Of a DNA stretch of 64,000 bases, positions 1-14,345 are shown piece after piece. Origin of the DNA: Lanius collurio (Eukaryota > Chordata > Aves > Passeriformes > Laniidae); the NCBI GenBank assembly GCA_020086605.1, contig JACBWW010000020.1, forward strand, positions 18,021,974 through 18,085,973. Direction: 5' to 3'. The position numbers were made by a program, and so were the translations under genes. The notes beneath the pieces are model-generated. The model was not told the DNA's origin, did no database searches, and was given only the letters and a program-made list of their open reading frames with translations. The number at the start of each line of letters is the position of its first letter. Positions within the stretch are counted from its first letter, which is position 1.

Positions 1-3000
1 GGGGAATTTTCAGCTGGCATGTCGATAAGACTTTGCCAGCTGGAGTCCAAAGGCTGGCCTGATTTACTGGCAATAAAGCCCATTGCACCCGCCTTCTTCG
101 TTCTTGGAGAGCACAAAAGAGAGACTGCGAGAGGAGAAGCTGCTCCCCTCTGTCATCGGGAGTGGAGGCACCATGTGCTGCCTACAGGATGCCAATGCTC
201 CCTGCTTTAGCTGGCTCTGTGCTAGGCACTGCATGTCTTTGTGCAGCTGACAAATTATATGACAGGTTAAAGATTATTCTCATCTGCTCTGCTACTCCTC
301 TGGTGGCTGAGAAGGGAGCGCCTACCATATGTGCTCTGTTATCCTAGCTGGTGTATCCAACCTTGTTTATCTATTTCCTTCACACCTTATGTTATTCTGT
401 GATTCAAAACTGATTTACTGTTAACTGTTTACAGTGATTTGAACAAGATACACTTGTCAAATCGACAGGAAAAAAGGTTTAATTGCTTATTTCCCCATGT
501 CTGCTGGGACTGGATCCGTAGGATTCCATTAAAGTGATTAAGGAGGGAAGAAAATGGCACATGTAAGCTGACTTGTTTCCTGGCTCTCCCAGCAACTGTC
601 CTTGTTGCAAGTTGACACCATTGAATGTCACAACTTTCCTCCTTTCCTATCCCATTTTTTTCTCTTAGCAGTAGAGCTGGACAGAAGGGATGAGTTGTGT
701 TTGAGAATTACAGACTCAAAAGGCTTTTGTGCAGAGAATTGTCTGCTGCATTGCTGATGTTTGGAATACTTTTTGTACTTGTTTTACTGTTGTAGGAAGC
801 ATTTTACCCGTAATATCATCCCACATCTTCATCCATAACAACTTGTGAAAAATTTACATAAACAGACTTTGTTTTAGTGGTCAGGCATTCCCTCCTTAGA
901 AACCTGGCAGGATGGGGAATAGCATGTGCTGCCTGTACAGGGCAGGGTGCTTTTTGTTTTGGAATGAGTCATAAAGCCTGATTTAAAGAATTCATGCTTA
1001 GTAATGTGACAACTGTGATGATGGGTGTGTAGCAAAGAAACAGCTAAGGGACATGTTAAATCACATGGAGAAAAGCAGAACTTGGCTGCAGATAAGTATG
1101 TTGGTTTTCACCTATTTTGATGAAATGAAAGCTGTGTTGACCTGTTACATTTGTTCAGCACTAGATTCATAGTTGGTGAATCAGTATAGTAGATTTAGAG
1201 TCAATGAGGCAATTCACAGTTATATCTGAAGATCTCCAAAAGAGGAGGGGACAAGAGTAATGTGGATGAATGACACAGTGAGAACCTTTTTTTAAAAAAT
1301 GGTGTAGTTGAATTGATTTATGCAGTAAGTTACATTAACCAGCAAAATTGGTGTCATGCAGCTTTCCCTTTCGAAGAAAGCTGATGAAGCAGGCAAGGTG
1401 GGAACTGTGGACACATAGCTCTTCCATCCAGTCTTGTGTCTGATACTGATGCTTTCTGTCCTGTATGCTCTTCCATATGGTTTATGGGGTTTTGCAGTTT
1501 CTGAAGTGCGTAAAGCATCAGAGCAGCTGTGTCCAAGAGCAATAATTTCTCTTTCTCTGCATGATCGCCTGCCTGTCTGTTAGTGGTTTCACATAAGGTT
1601 ATATCCTATTATATATAAATACATTCTATATATATATCTAAAGTCAGAATTGAGCAGCAAGCAGTTGGTCTGGCTGGAGATGCGAGTTGGTCAGCTTATG
1701 GAAAGCAGAGCTGGGAGACAGGTAATCAATCTTCCATATGTTTTCTTCTACACTGGTAAAACTGCTGTTCCAGTTGTTGTTTTTCTCATCTGCTTATTGT
1801 GAGTCAGTGATTCTGGACTGGAAAATTTTGATGCTGGGCCTGAACCTGAGGTTCATAATTCAGCTTTTTATCTTTGTGCTGCTACTTGGATGCCCTGTTG
1901 TTTTGATGACGTTGCACAAATACTGTATATCTTGACTGCTCAAAGAGAAGAATTACATTTGTGTGAGCTTCTTATGGATCTATGAAGGAAGTGCAGATTT
2001 ACTGTCTCTTGTGTCTTTGACTTTGTAATTTCAATGTAGGTTTTCTACTTCATCCATCATCATAAACAGATAGATTAACTTTGTGTAAGTTTGATCTCGT
2101 GCTGGGTCCAACTCAGGCTCTCTGGCACTATGCTAGTTTGGAAGCCACTTACCACCAGAAGCAGATAGATTGAAATATGGTTGGACAGATTTTCTTCCTC
2201 TGAAAACCCTGCAGCTATTCCTCCAGTGACTACAAATGGGTGTTACCCAGATGTGGTTTTACCCTGCTGAGGTATAGCAGAGTAGAGTGTAAAACCTAAG
2301 GTGGAATTAGAGAATGCTGTTGCACTACAAAAGATTTTCCAGGTCTCCTGGTCAAATGTTCCTACAGGGACCTGCATGTACTTTGCAACCAAACTGGTTC
2401 TTCCTGCTGAACCCCAGTCCACAGGAAGAGTAGAGCACGCTGAGGCAGTGTGTGTGCACACAGCCTGTGAGAAAAGCATATAGAGGAATGTAATTAGCTC
2501 ATGAAAATATTTGTCACCAGTACAACATGATGCTTCTCAAACTAGATTACCATAGGAGGCTAAATGCTGGGGTTTTAATAAAAACAAACAAAAAACCCAA
2601 CTAACTTGTTTTAAGTAGATTTAATGCAAAATTGAGGTAAAGCCTAAGAGGAATAAAGCACTTTAACAGTTATTATGTTTTATGTATACTCTGATTCATC
2701 TTAGTGTTGAGAAATTAACCTGTTCTTGACAGTGGTCAACACAAAGGTCATGGTACTTCTTTTTAATAGATGGCGGGCCAGTAGTTTGAAAGCTGCCTTT
2801 ATTTTCTCCAGTATTTGGTGGGAAAAAAAGCTTGCTTTTTTTCCTGGTTAACTTTTTTATTTCTCGTTTCTGTCTTCATGTATGTTTTGTGGTTTTGCTG
2901 TGCTTTTTTTGGTGTAGCTTTGAAAATATCAGTGTCTCAAGGAGGAAAAGCTTGGTCAAATTCTGTCCTTAGTTACCGGGGGGAAAAAGTCAGAGAAATG

Positions 3001-3548
3001 TATTGATTTTGCTGATATAAAGCTGGATGCTTATTGAAGTAACCCAGTAGTAAACCAACAAAAATTTATCCTGTTCTCTTTGTTAATTTGTAAATTGATT
3101 TGTCTAGTTATGAGGCCATCTAACTAAAACACAGCTGTTTGTATTCAGTTGCTTTCAATTTAAGGCAGAGGACCCAGCACCTTCCAAAGTGGGGTGACCA
3201 AAGCAGTGTTTGTGTTTTGGTAAAATGGTCAAAACTGTGATAATAAAACCCAAAAACACTGCAGTGTTACACTCTGGCTTTGCAAAGGAACCCGTTCTGT
3301 TCGTCCAAACGTTGCACTGGCACCTCCATGCAGATCCTTAGAGCCAAAGGCAGAGGTTTGAACGCTGTTGCCTTTGCTGCGTCCATGTGAGGCGTGCACA
3401 GCGAGCTGCAGCCCGGCGTTCCCACGGCGGCCGCCGGGCTGCTCCTTCCTCGCTCTTTGACCTCGCTCCTCCCGCGAACCTGCGGCCGTGGCGGGGGCTC
3501 GCCGGCCGCGTCCCTCAGCCCCGCGCCGCTCTGTCTTGTCACCTGCAG
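1..3548 (+). other. CRACD: Non-coding sequence 5' of the first visible CRACD exon (probable intron)
   Basis: No exon with recognisable coding content was found on either strand. The short open frames here are random. The stretch ends with a pyrimidine-containing tract and the AG at 3547-3548 that precedes the exon at 3549, so it is read as intron or upstream region of CRACD. Human CRACD has further 5' exons spread over a long distance, so upstream exons probably lie outside this window. Base composition is AT-rich until about 3,370, where it becomes CpG-rich. Confidence 0.6.
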
Positions 3549-3720
3549 ACAAGAAAAAGGCAGGCAAATTCCAGCCTTTCAAGAAGCTCTTCGGCAAGAG
3601 GAAGAAAAGAGAGCCCGCCCCAGACTGCGAGGAACCCAAGCTGAAGCCCAGCCACTCCTTCGGCAACATCTGCAACGGCACCTTCTCCTCGGATGACGAG
3701 CCGAGCAGCGGGCTGAGGTA
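3375..3720. promoter_or_regulatory. Small CpG-rich island overlapping a CRACD N-terminal exon
   Basis: This segment is strongly GC-rich with many CpG dinucleotides (for example CGGCGGCCGCCGG around 3,424-3,440), in sharp contrast with AT-rich flanks. It covers the splice acceptor and the whole exon 3549-3717. Islands of this kind in vertebrates often mark alternative promoters, but part of the GC content is simply exon codon use. Promoter function is inferred. Confidence 0.45.
3549..3717 (+). CDS. CRACD: CRACD upstream coding exon (N-terminal extension, Lys-rich)
   Basis: The exon is bounded by CACCTGCAG before 3549 and the donor GTAAGA after 3717. Read with one base carried from an earlier exon, it gives a basic peptide containing KFQPFKKLFGKRKKR followed by an acidic, Ser-rich tail ending DDEPSSGLR. 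From memory, the paralogue CRACDL and longer CRACD isoforms have a comparable KFxxFKK(F/L)FGKKK block, which supports it being a real coding exon. It ends two bases into a codon and joins in frame to the exon at 15720 or 15723. No in-frame ATG lies in the exon, so translation of this isoform must start in an exon outside the window. The basic-hydrophobic block might bind membrane lipid or protein; that is inference. Confidence 0.72.
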
Positions 3721-6700
3721 AGAGCACCTCACACACAGCCCTTGTTCCCCCTGCCTCTAATGGGAGTAAACTTAAATTCTCCCTCTGCTGAGTGGCAGCA
3801 ATTTGTACATTGGTCGTGATGAAGCGTGTGCCTTTCTCTGTCCTCTGAATGTGACACCTGCTGCTTTAGACCTCAAAATCTCACTACTTAAGGGGCATGT
3901 GTGCTTCTCTGCAAGTAAGAAATCCCAGGGGGGGAGCAGAGGTGATTTCGAATCCAGAGCTGTGATTTAACAGTGAACACCTGAGCAGAGGTATTAATGG
4001 CATCCCTGTTTTTAAAACTGGGAAAAGAGAAACTTGAACTGGCTGTTATAGATTCTTTTTGCATGCATTTCCCTGCAAGGTGGTATCTCTGGGTTGGGAC
4101 AGACACGTCCTTTTTCACATCCCTTTTCTATCCCAAATAATTTTTGCATTTTAATTGGGGTCAACAAACAGGCTGCTTTTATTTTCAACCAATTTAAATG
4201 TAGAGGAGAGGAAGGGAGAGGAGAGAGGCACCTGAAAATCAGATCATATTCCAGTGACAACAGAAGATGACAGAAAGTGTGAGAATTTTCTGTGGGGATG
4301 GTGAGATTAAGAAACTGTAAAGAGTAAACAAGTCAGCAATCTCTATCTAGGAACAGAAAAAATCTCCTAACCAAACAAGCCCAAACAAACAAACAAAAAA
4401 CCACTTACCCCAACAGCAACAAAGCCCCAAGACCACATACACAAGCCACCATAGTCAGTAATACCTATTTCACTTCCCAGCTGCTCATCTCAGAGGAGTT
4501 AGCTGACTTCTGATCAAAGACTGCTGTTTTGGAAGAAAAGGAACTGTTTGCACTGGGGAGTGTATCTGAAAGTGTTACAAAAAATCTGAAAGGGTAAAAA
4601 CACCATTCCAAATTCCTCTGCTCAAGAATGAAATATGTACCAGAAATGTCACCCTGAACAGTATTTCTAATGGTGCCTATGAAAATGTGATTTTAAAAAT
4701 TATTTACTTGGGAGATGGTTTTAGCTTCTGGATTTTTATTCCATTCTGTGAAATCTCTTAAGTATTAGGTTTCCTTTTGGTTTCTGCAGTGTAATATTGT
4801 ACACCTCTTTTGATCATCTCACCTTTTTCAGAAAATCAGTACTGAGCATAGCCACCCTGTAGCTGGAGGTGTTTCTGACTACTGTTGTGATGCTTTACCT
4901 GAGTGCACGATGCCAAGCAGCTGTAGGAGATTTTAGTGCCTTTTCCCTCATGAGCAAACTAAAGGTCATCATCCCACTATCAGGGATTTCCCATTTGGCA
5001 TAACTGAAAGTGCAGTGCTGCACCCAGAAACAGTGATATGGGAACTTGTTCTGCTCCTCAACAGTTCATGAAGGTGTGGCAAACCTTGTTTGGGACTGTT
5101 GAATGTTTGCATTTTTAAACCTATTCATTTTTCTAGATAACTAAAGCTTTAAATGTTAGCATCTGGTGGGAAAATCTGACTGTACAATTTAGATCAGAGA
5201 GGATTAGTAAATGTGAAGGGTCTCACGTCTCATCTCAAGTGCAATGTTTCTTTATGTGATTCCTGAAAGCTCTTAGCCTGCTAGAAATACTCACTCAAAC
5301 CTCTGTTTTTCCTGTCAGGCTTCATGGTGCAAATGTAGGTGGCATTTGATGATAATTTTCAGTTTGCAGGTAGTGTTTGCCAAGTTACTCATTTTACAAC
5401 AATCACAAATGTTCAGTGCAGTGCATTAGATTGCTTTGGGAGCTTAGTTTTGCCACCCCAGTCTGTTTTCAACATATCTTCCATCCATTACATTTTTTTG
5501 CCTTTACTGTAATTTCAAACATTTATGAATTGAAGGCAGAGATAGGCTAACTAAAATAATACACATAGTTGTTTACAAGTTGTCTAACAGTAAATGCATT
5601 GCCGTGCCTTCCACTATTCATACAAAAATAGACTAGAGCAAATATAAATCACTAGTAGTATATTTACATAAGCAAAATCCTGAGGAGTTTTGTAAAACCA
5701 TTTGCTTCAAATTCTTTAAGAATGTACAACAATCATATATTAACAAAAGCTTAATGAAAGTTCCAATTTTGCAATAAAAGATCAGGGATGTTGCCATTCC
5801 TTTAATAAACTACATTTCTTCCTCAGCCTGCAATGTACATGAATTTGTTATCTGCAGATGTGTCCTGTGGATGTTTTGCTTTGTTTTGGGGAGAGGAGGT
5901 GGTTGTTTTGAAAATATATTGGGGAAGCTGCTAGGGAAGATATTAGGGAAGGTAGAGACAAGCAAATGAAAGAGTGTAGGCTGAAGAAGACATTGGTATT
6001 GCTTCCAAGACCTAAGCTAGTATTTCACTGAGTCCTGTATTGGCTTACAAGCCTGCTTACAGCTAACACCTGAATCTCTAATGGAGACTGTGCTGACTGG
6101 GTGATGCAGACGTGCCCAGAGCAACTTAGGTGATCTACATATGGTGTAGATTGACTAGCAGAGTTGGAAGCAGCCTGAGAGGTCTGCTTGTCCATCCTTT
6201 CTTACATCCTGGATTCAGCAGATGCAAATAACTTGCGTGGTATCCTGATGTATGCACACTTCAACCTCTTTATTCATCTATGTTGTTTTGCAATACCCAG
6301 GTGGGAGGTTTCTTGCTGTTTGTCTTGCTCTGCCTTGTGAAAGACTGGAATTCCCTTTCCCATTTTTATATTGCCCTTCTTGAGTTTACAAAGTTAAAAC
6401 TGTATTCATTAACTTTTTGTGCTAACCATAAGGGTAGGGAGATAGAAGTACCAATTACAAGAAAGCTCCACAAGTGGAGCTTCACTAAAGTCTCCAGAAG
6501 CTTCTCTTCTGAGGTTATGATTTGGCGCTTTAAAAGATTTTATATTTGTCTTTTTTGTCACAATTGACAAATACTCAACTTCTGAGCAAGCATTGTGAGG
6601 ACATACCTGAAAGGGCTCCTGTGCAGTGCCCTACAAAAGTTTGTTGTTCTGGCTTGACGTGTAGACACAGTGGGGAATTAAATTTACCTTATTGGGGGTA

Positions 6701-9700
6701 CAGTAGAGTGCCTTTCCTTAGGCTGAATGCAGTATTTCAAAGGACCTGGAATTAGACCTGTCAGGGGTTTAGGACTCAAGTGTGACAGCATTGATCTTCC
6801 AGGAAAAGGTCTCAGAGCAAACTTCAGTGTCTTGACAATGCCTCTCCACAAAATGGGATCCCTTTACTTGCAGCATTGGGCAGTTCTTTGTGAAGCAATC
6901 TAGACAAATGGTAAAAAGTGATCTATCTGCCCACTTGGAGTTTCAAAGAGCTCTCAAGAAACTTTCTCTATGTCACATCTAGTTTTCATACACTGGCTAT
7001 TATTCTTTCTGCTTATTAGCTGTATTTCTGCAATTGGCATTTGTCAGTCTCCTAATTTCCTTTCTAAGTGCCTCATTTTGAGTGCCTTCTTGACTTGAGT
7101 GCAAGGGCCTTGTTGCTGTGGTTCTTGATGTCCACCCTCTCATAAAGACTTCATCTTATCAGAACTCTGACTTAAGCAAGTATCTCTTCAAGCCCATCCA
7201 GTGCAAAGCAACACGTGGACATTGCAAGAAATTTCATTTTAGAAAAAAACATGCTTGGATATTCCTTACTTGTGTCAGCTAACATGGATACACCTGGAAA
7301 AAGTTTATTATTTCTGGGTTATGAGGTGTGTTGTGGGAATCAAGGATGTACCAGGACAGAAAAGGCTATGGCTGCAGTTTTCTGTTTGCATGGGTTTTTA
7401 AAATAAATTTTATTACAGGTTTTTTCAAAATTAAAGTTGTTTCCTCATTTCTGTAGTTTATATTGCAGCTGAGTAGCACAGAAATAGGAGCCAAAACCAC
7501 CCTATGAGTAGCCATTTCTGATGTATACTCAGTAGCACATGGCCAGAGCACAGGAGTGGGGAAAGCCTTCCTGAAGTGATTCCTGGTGTCTTGAACATAA
7601 GGCTAACATCACTCTCAGTATTTCTGTTGACCTTAGCTTTTCTTGGCACCTCAACTCTTACCTTCTATTACAAGCTTGATGAAATCTTTGTGCTCCAGAA
7701 GCTTTCTTCTCAGGTGTGTGGTCTAGGACTTTTTACTACTTGCTCCAATTTTATCACTCTAGTAGAAATTTGCAGTAAATGCCATTAGCTTGCCTATTGT
7801 TTTTCCAGGTGCTACTTGAGTGAAAAGATGCCTGTAGTTTGTATATGATCCTGAGAGTTCTTCAGTAGAGCGTGTCTCTGCCAATCCTGGCATTTTATAT
7901 CAGGTGCCACTCTGTTTCTACTTTTTAACTTGTCTTTTGTCCTCAGCCTGGACTATTATCAGCTCCATTTTCACCTCAGTAATCCCAGAACTGTTTTCAC
8001 TCAGTTTTTCACTTCTACCACATAGGCTGTCTTGCTGTATCCTCTCTGGAAGGTTAGGCTGTCTTACTGCCCACTTGTCCTCTCCCTTGCCTCCCTTTTG
8101 GATGTTTTTTTGCACTCCCTCTCCTAATCATCATGTATTTAATTTCCTTCATTTCCAGATTGTGCATGACAACTGTAATTTTCAGCAGCTGGTGAGGTCT
8201 AGGGCTGGGCTCCTGAACAAAACAGAGTTGTCACCTGTAGTATAATGCATTCTCTTATTTATTTTTCCTTTCCTTCCTTATCAACTAAATGCATTTTCTG
8301 TATAACACTTATTCCTGCCAAGGCTAATGTAGAATTTTCACTTCCTTTTCTGTACATATTGCCAAATTTCAGAGCAAATTTTGCATAAACATATGCTGCT
8401 ATTTGACAGAATAGAGTCACGTGGTGGATTTTCAGGTCAAATGTGGAAGTTGAACCATTTAGAGCCCTGTTACTTTCACTAGTCTGCATATTTTTGTGCT
8501 AACTGGTGAATTATCTTCATCCTCAAGCTGCATAAGGATTCACTTGCAGAACTACTGAAAACCAGGGTGATGCTTTCTTTACTGTGAATACTGAGAGTTT
8601 CTGAGATTAGGCACTTTAGTGAATAATTGCATAGAATTCACATCTTGAAAACTATGTAGTCCCACCTGATTACCAGACAGCAGCAAGGGCAGGGCCACTC
8701 CCTTAGGGAAGGCAAGCACAACACCAAGGGGACCCCACAGCAGGAGGGGATCCATGATCATGCTGCAGGTCCATAGCTGAGAAGGCAGGGCCAAGGGCAA
8801 GCCAGGAAAATGGTCTGCAAACTGAGGTCTTCATGGCCAGACACAGATTTGTCTGAGCTGGAGACCAGCACTTCTCCAGCACGGCTCAGGCAGGGACCAA
8901 AGCCTCAAGTGTGACCCTAAATAGAGCTCCTGGACCCATGTGTGTGGGTGGAAGCTTCAGATAAGGGTGGCTGGGGACACTAGAGCTTATTAGTGTACTC
9001 AGGGCCTTGATACTTTCCATAGTTAATTTTTATGCCCCTAATGATAATAATTTCAGATTATTAGGATGATGCATCAGCTACTTAAAAGCTAGGCTTGATC
9101 TCTACTTGTAAGAAAAAATTATGGTAAGCTTGTAGGTTCCAGGTCCTCTGATGACACCAGACCAGAGCTTTGTATAAGATAATGTCATGTGATATCTTTG
9201 AGAAGAACAGAGCTACTGTCAGTGAGGCTGCACAACTGATCACTGGCATCAGTGGGACTCGGGTGGGTCATAACAGGGGGACTGTGCAGTTTTCCCAGAG
9301 TTAGTGCCCTGAAATTCAACTGTTCCTGAAGGTGATATGAATATATATTTAGAATGAATGCAGAAATGATCTCTAAATTTACTTTATTAAATAAATTCCC
9401 TGTTAATAATGGTTCTCTTTTGTCTGTTCAGATTGTGAGGCCCGTGTTTATGGGTTTTTAATGCAATGAAGCCATGTGCTGTCTAAATACAGCAGTAACT
9501 CAGAATTATGTTGCAGTATACAATATTCCCCATCCATGAGTTAGAACCAAAACTCTCCTTCCAGCAGATGAAAAAGATGAAACTAAAAATATAGCTCAGA
9601 ACTACAATCCATTTTCCTCTATTACAGTATTAATGCATCTCTGGAACGACTAGAAAATGAAATTTAGGTTTTTCATCTCTAGCTGCCCTGGAGACATTCA

Positions 9701-12700
9701 TGGGAGATGCAAAATGTTGAATCAGATTTCTTTTTTAAAACAAAACATTAAGTAGAGGCAACCTATCACTGCACTTGTAATTTCCCTTGGGCACTATTCT
9801 GGGAAGTGGCTCTCAGTTTCCTTTGAAGAGATTATATGAAGGGTCAATACCTGGCTAAACAAATTCGTTCTTGCTTTGCATGCTTTTAAAATTTTTTATT
9901 GTTTAAAAATGCCTCTATGTTGAAAAGTTGACTTTGATCTTTAACGATTACAGAATTGGTTTCTAATGGAAATCTAAAAGAGTGAAAGTCATGAGACTCT
10001 GGGTTTTTTGGAGTCGGTCTCTACAAACATGAAAGAACAGAACAACTCATTCTTTCCCTTTATTTTCCAGATTCTATTTCTAACTCTTTAATATCAGAGT
10101 GGGAGGAACATTTATGACACACCAAAGAGGCAACTGGTGGTGTGAGATTTCTGTACTTCAGTAATGCACCAACATGGGATTATATAAGAGCCAAGGTCTC
10201 AGTGTTCCCTTCTGGAAAAGCTTCCCTTCTTTTAAGGATCACACATTTGTCTTTAAGAGGAGAAATAGCTCTGGAGAAAAAGGGGGTCTAAAAACATTGT
10301 AGCCACCAGTGTCAATACAACCTTGTATTCTGTGCAAAATGGTTCCTGCACACGCTCTGACATTGTTAAGGGTGCAGTCCCACAGCAATAAATGTTGACT
10401 GGTGTCTGACTGTTTCCATCAGCTCTCTAGTTATGCAGCTAGCATGGAAACTTGTGTCAGGATTTGCTCAGCCGAATCAGGAATTTGTGTGGATTTTTGA
10501 GTTCTGATGTTTGAGGGGGACTTAATTTTTTTTTTTTCTTTTTTCAGTTAGTTGTTCTAGTTACCAGAACATCTCTCTGACTTGTTTAATGTGAGCAATG
10601 ACCAATGGCACAAAAGAGGTGATGGGAACACATGGAGAGGAGGATAAAGAGAGAAAGTGTGATACCTCACCCAGTCCTGGATTGAGGTACCTAGAACTGA
10701 TGGAAAATCGCATCCTAAATAGATCTATAGCAGTGGATAGTTGAGGGAAGGTCCAAAGAGGGTCTCTTTTTGCTGCTTTTCATGGGAGAGGAGTAAGACT
10801 TTTCCTGTAAGCTCAGGGTGGTCCCTTTCTACTGTGAGAGATTTGTTTCACATTTCCTAGTTTCTCAGCACACACAGACACCTCAGCAAAAATGAGTAAT
10901 GGAAAAAGAGATTTTGCAAGCCAAATTCATATATAGATGTGTTAAGGCTATGATACTTCCAGTATCTATATAATGTGGCTTACCTGTGGTTTTTGGGGTT
11001 CTTCCAGAAGGCTGAAATACAACAGAAGGAGTTCTCATATTCCAGGGAAATTTATCAGCATTGAGCTAAACAAAGAGTCTGTGAAGCCCATAAATTTTGT
11101 GCAGAAAAACCCTAGTTATGGATGAGGTATATTTGAAGTCACTCTTTTTACAGCTAAATACAGTTATACCTGCCCTATGACTTCAGTTATCTCCATGGTC
11201 AAGATGTGGTGTGGCCCTCATACTTTCTATTTCCCACCCATTTGACACTGCTGGTTACATCATTTATGAAAACCCTGTGGGATGATTTCTCTGCTATACT
11301 TTTATGCTCCTGGGGTACTCTCAGGAGAAAGACAAATCCTGATGCACTCTTTTTGTGCAAATTCTGCATGCACCACAGATCCCTCCATATATTCTCAAAA
11401 ATGTAGTAGTTCTTGAAAATATCATCTTAATAAAAGAAAGTGAAAAGTGTGTTCTTAGTTGCACTGAGAAACCAAGTATTCCAACCTATCTCAGGAATCT
11501 GGAGAGGGACACAGGTGGGGCAAAGAAAACTCTTAGAGCAAATGCAATTTAACTTTGCTCAGTATGAAAAAATTAGTTTTGAAAAGTTGTATATTGCAAT
11601 TGAAACTGGAACATGATACTTGGGTTGCAACATATCTTCAGAGAGAACATCGTTAAGGATTTTGTATTTCAAAGTGCTTTGTATTTTGATATAGCACATC
11701 CATAATTCATGTAATTTAGTCAGGTTTCTGAAAGTGAGTCAGATGATGATTCAATTATTTTCAGCACAAACAGCTTCTGAAGTGTCATCACTGAAATTAT
11801 CAACAGACGTGCTCATAAACTGATGCCCCTATTTTCCCACATCTCTTGGAAGTGATATAGCAATTTGAAACTGTAATACCTTTAGCCATGGCTATGACTG
11901 TAGCCCATATCTCTGTCATACTCTGAATTTATTGAAATCCACTCCTGATATTGACATGCCTTTTAATTGAAGGGAGAACAGTCTGTAAATGTGGATTGTG
12001 AGGATGTTACTGCACAAAGACTTCTGAGAAAAACTTCAGAGATGGGTAGCAGCAAAGGAAACTCAATTATTCATACTGTATTATGACTTAAAAGAAATTC
12101 AGTCTTTCCAAAAGTAGAACATGAGCAAAGTGAAAAAAAGAGGCGGAAAAAGGACCTTTGTGATAAAATCTGTCAAATTCACAACTGGGAAAATGTGAAA
12201 GGATTGTGGGCTCCAAGGGAGTAAAATAAGAGACCTTTCAGAAAGTACAAGTAGCTTGGAAATCACCTTAACTGCTATTTAAACTTGCCTGTAAAAGAAA
12301 CTAGGTTACTACAATGTGTGAATATCTTTTTTTCCGGTGTTCTTTAGCCCACATAGACATTTAAACAAAATTCCTAAACTATTTTTACCAGTGGTTGGTC
12401 ATGTGGCTAGCAGAATTGCTCATTCACCCACTTCTGAAATATTCAGTGTATCTGCAAAAAATTTTGAAGGGGTAGAGAGTAGTCTGGCATTAATTCACTG
12501 TGGGGTTTCTTGTGACTGTTTCATGTGTTCTGAAAATTTGGAGTATGTTTTATTATCAAGTCAATAAGAAAACAAAAATGGACAAAACCTTTCAGATATG
12601 CTTGTCCTCAGCTCTATGAAACAAAAATGTGTGGTGCCTTGTAATGAGGGGAGAGAGAGAGACAGAGCAATTGGGAGAATGCTGGGCATGCTGTAAATGC

Positions 12701-14325
12701 TTAGCATGGTCCTAACCTGCCACTTGGTACCATTGTGAGCACTTGTCAAAGACAGGGTTGGATTTTCAGTGATGATGTACTTATGGCTGCAGGTCACATA
12801 GAGCTCCTAAGCTGCTTCATGTGACCTGGTATTCCCAAGGGAAGCTTTCAATGAAATTTCAGCAAGTTTGCAGGCAGGAGGAAAGACTAGATCCCTAAAA
12901 GTCTCCTCAATTCTGCAGCAGAGTGGGGAAGATTTTCACTCACATCTATGTCCCATGCAGTCCACCAGAACTGACCTCAGCAGTTGCTCTTTTCTTCCAT
13001 TTCAGAGATTCAGATTTTATCAGGCAATTCCTACAGTCAGAGCATTCCTGCTATTGTTCAACTGCAGTTTTGGAGTTTGAACTGCTGGCAAATTCTGTCC
13101 AGTTTCAAAGCTGTATATTGGCTGCTTCCAACTTCAGTTTTAAAGAATTCATTAGTAAGGTCAAGAACAACTTCCAAACAAGTCACTGAACTCTTCAGTG
13201 CCTGAATTGCAACCCTTGCCTACTAATTAGTAGTAAAAAACAACACAAATATACATGAGGTGTCTGACTTAAAGTATGAGGAGTCCAACCCACGGGAAAG
13301 CAAAAGGGGTGAATGGTGCTGTATGTACAGGGAGTAGATGTGAGACAAAACCCCAAGTATCTGAGCCACAGCACTGCTGGAAAAGCATTTGAGAAAGGAT
13401 CCTCTCTGGAGAACAATATGACCTGGACTATGGATCCTCAGCAGATCTCTCAGCTCAAAGGTAAATAGTGAACAACCATTCCCACTGGCCTTGCCTTCTG
13501 CACCTGCTGCAGGCTCACACACTGAACAGTGCAATTGCACTTGCCATGGGCTAGTTTGTCAGATTTTGCATGTTTCCTTCCCACCTTGTTGAATGCAATG
13601 ATGGAGCTTTCAGTTCAAACAGCTCTACACAATTACATGACAAAAGCCAGCTTTCACTCAGTTTCATGTCAAACCATTCATTTCCAGGCCTGCTGGAAAC
13701 TTGTCTCTGTGTAAGGGACATTTCTCGAGTTGTGGTTCACTAGCTGATTCCTGGCTGGCCAAGCAAGGTAGAGGTATTTCAGTGCCATGCAATTTTCCCA
13801 CAGCTCTGTGTACAGGCTGAGTCATGGTGCTTCAATATAGAAACCTTTTTAGAAGAGGGTTTAAAAATATACTTACTTTTATGGTTTCTGTAATGAAGGG
13901 TTTCTAAAAGAAGGTGTATTACCTTTAACCAGAGGCAATGAAGTTGTGGGCTTTATAAAAAAATGTCTAACATAGAATATAGCACCTCTTCTTCTATGGT
14001 TAAAAACGTTGTAGAATATTGACCAGCTCTTTGCCTGGTTGTTTTTTGGTTTGTTTCAAATGAAGCATGTTGCTTAAATATTAATCTGGATGAAAAATAC
14101 TTTTTCAGTTAGTCTGTGATTGTATGGAAGATGAAATTATTCTGAGAACTGTGTGTGCTCTCCCCAAAAAACCTGCATGGATTATTTTGTGAGTGCAAAA
14201 TTATTTTGTATATAAACAACAGAAAGAGAGAGGGTTTGGGGGACTTTCTATCCTGTTATTTTCAAGTTACCTCTAAGAAATTCAGCTACAAAAGTCAAGG
14301 ATAGTCTATCATCTAATCATTTTCA

Positions 14326-14345
14326 ATAGGGTTATATAACCCTAT
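14326..14345. repeat. Perfect 20-bp palindrome
   Basis: ATAGGGTTATATAACCCTAT reads identically on both strands with no spacer, followed directly by a partial echo (ATAACACT). It lies deep in the large CRACD intron. No known element was recognised. Confidence 0.8.

Noticed and set aside
3229..3732. Minus-strand open frame of 167 codons over the CpG-rich CRACD exon
   Set aside because: GC-rich composition removes stops. The plus-strand exon has splice sites and family similarity; this frame has neither.
6150..6230. Possible CR1 fragment (GTTGGAAGCAGCCTGAGAGG)
   Set aside because: Too short and diverged to support by eye.
8600..8960. GC-balanced block that looks different from neighbouring intron
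   Set aside because: Could be an old interspersed repeat but no family signature, ends or second copy in the window were recognised.
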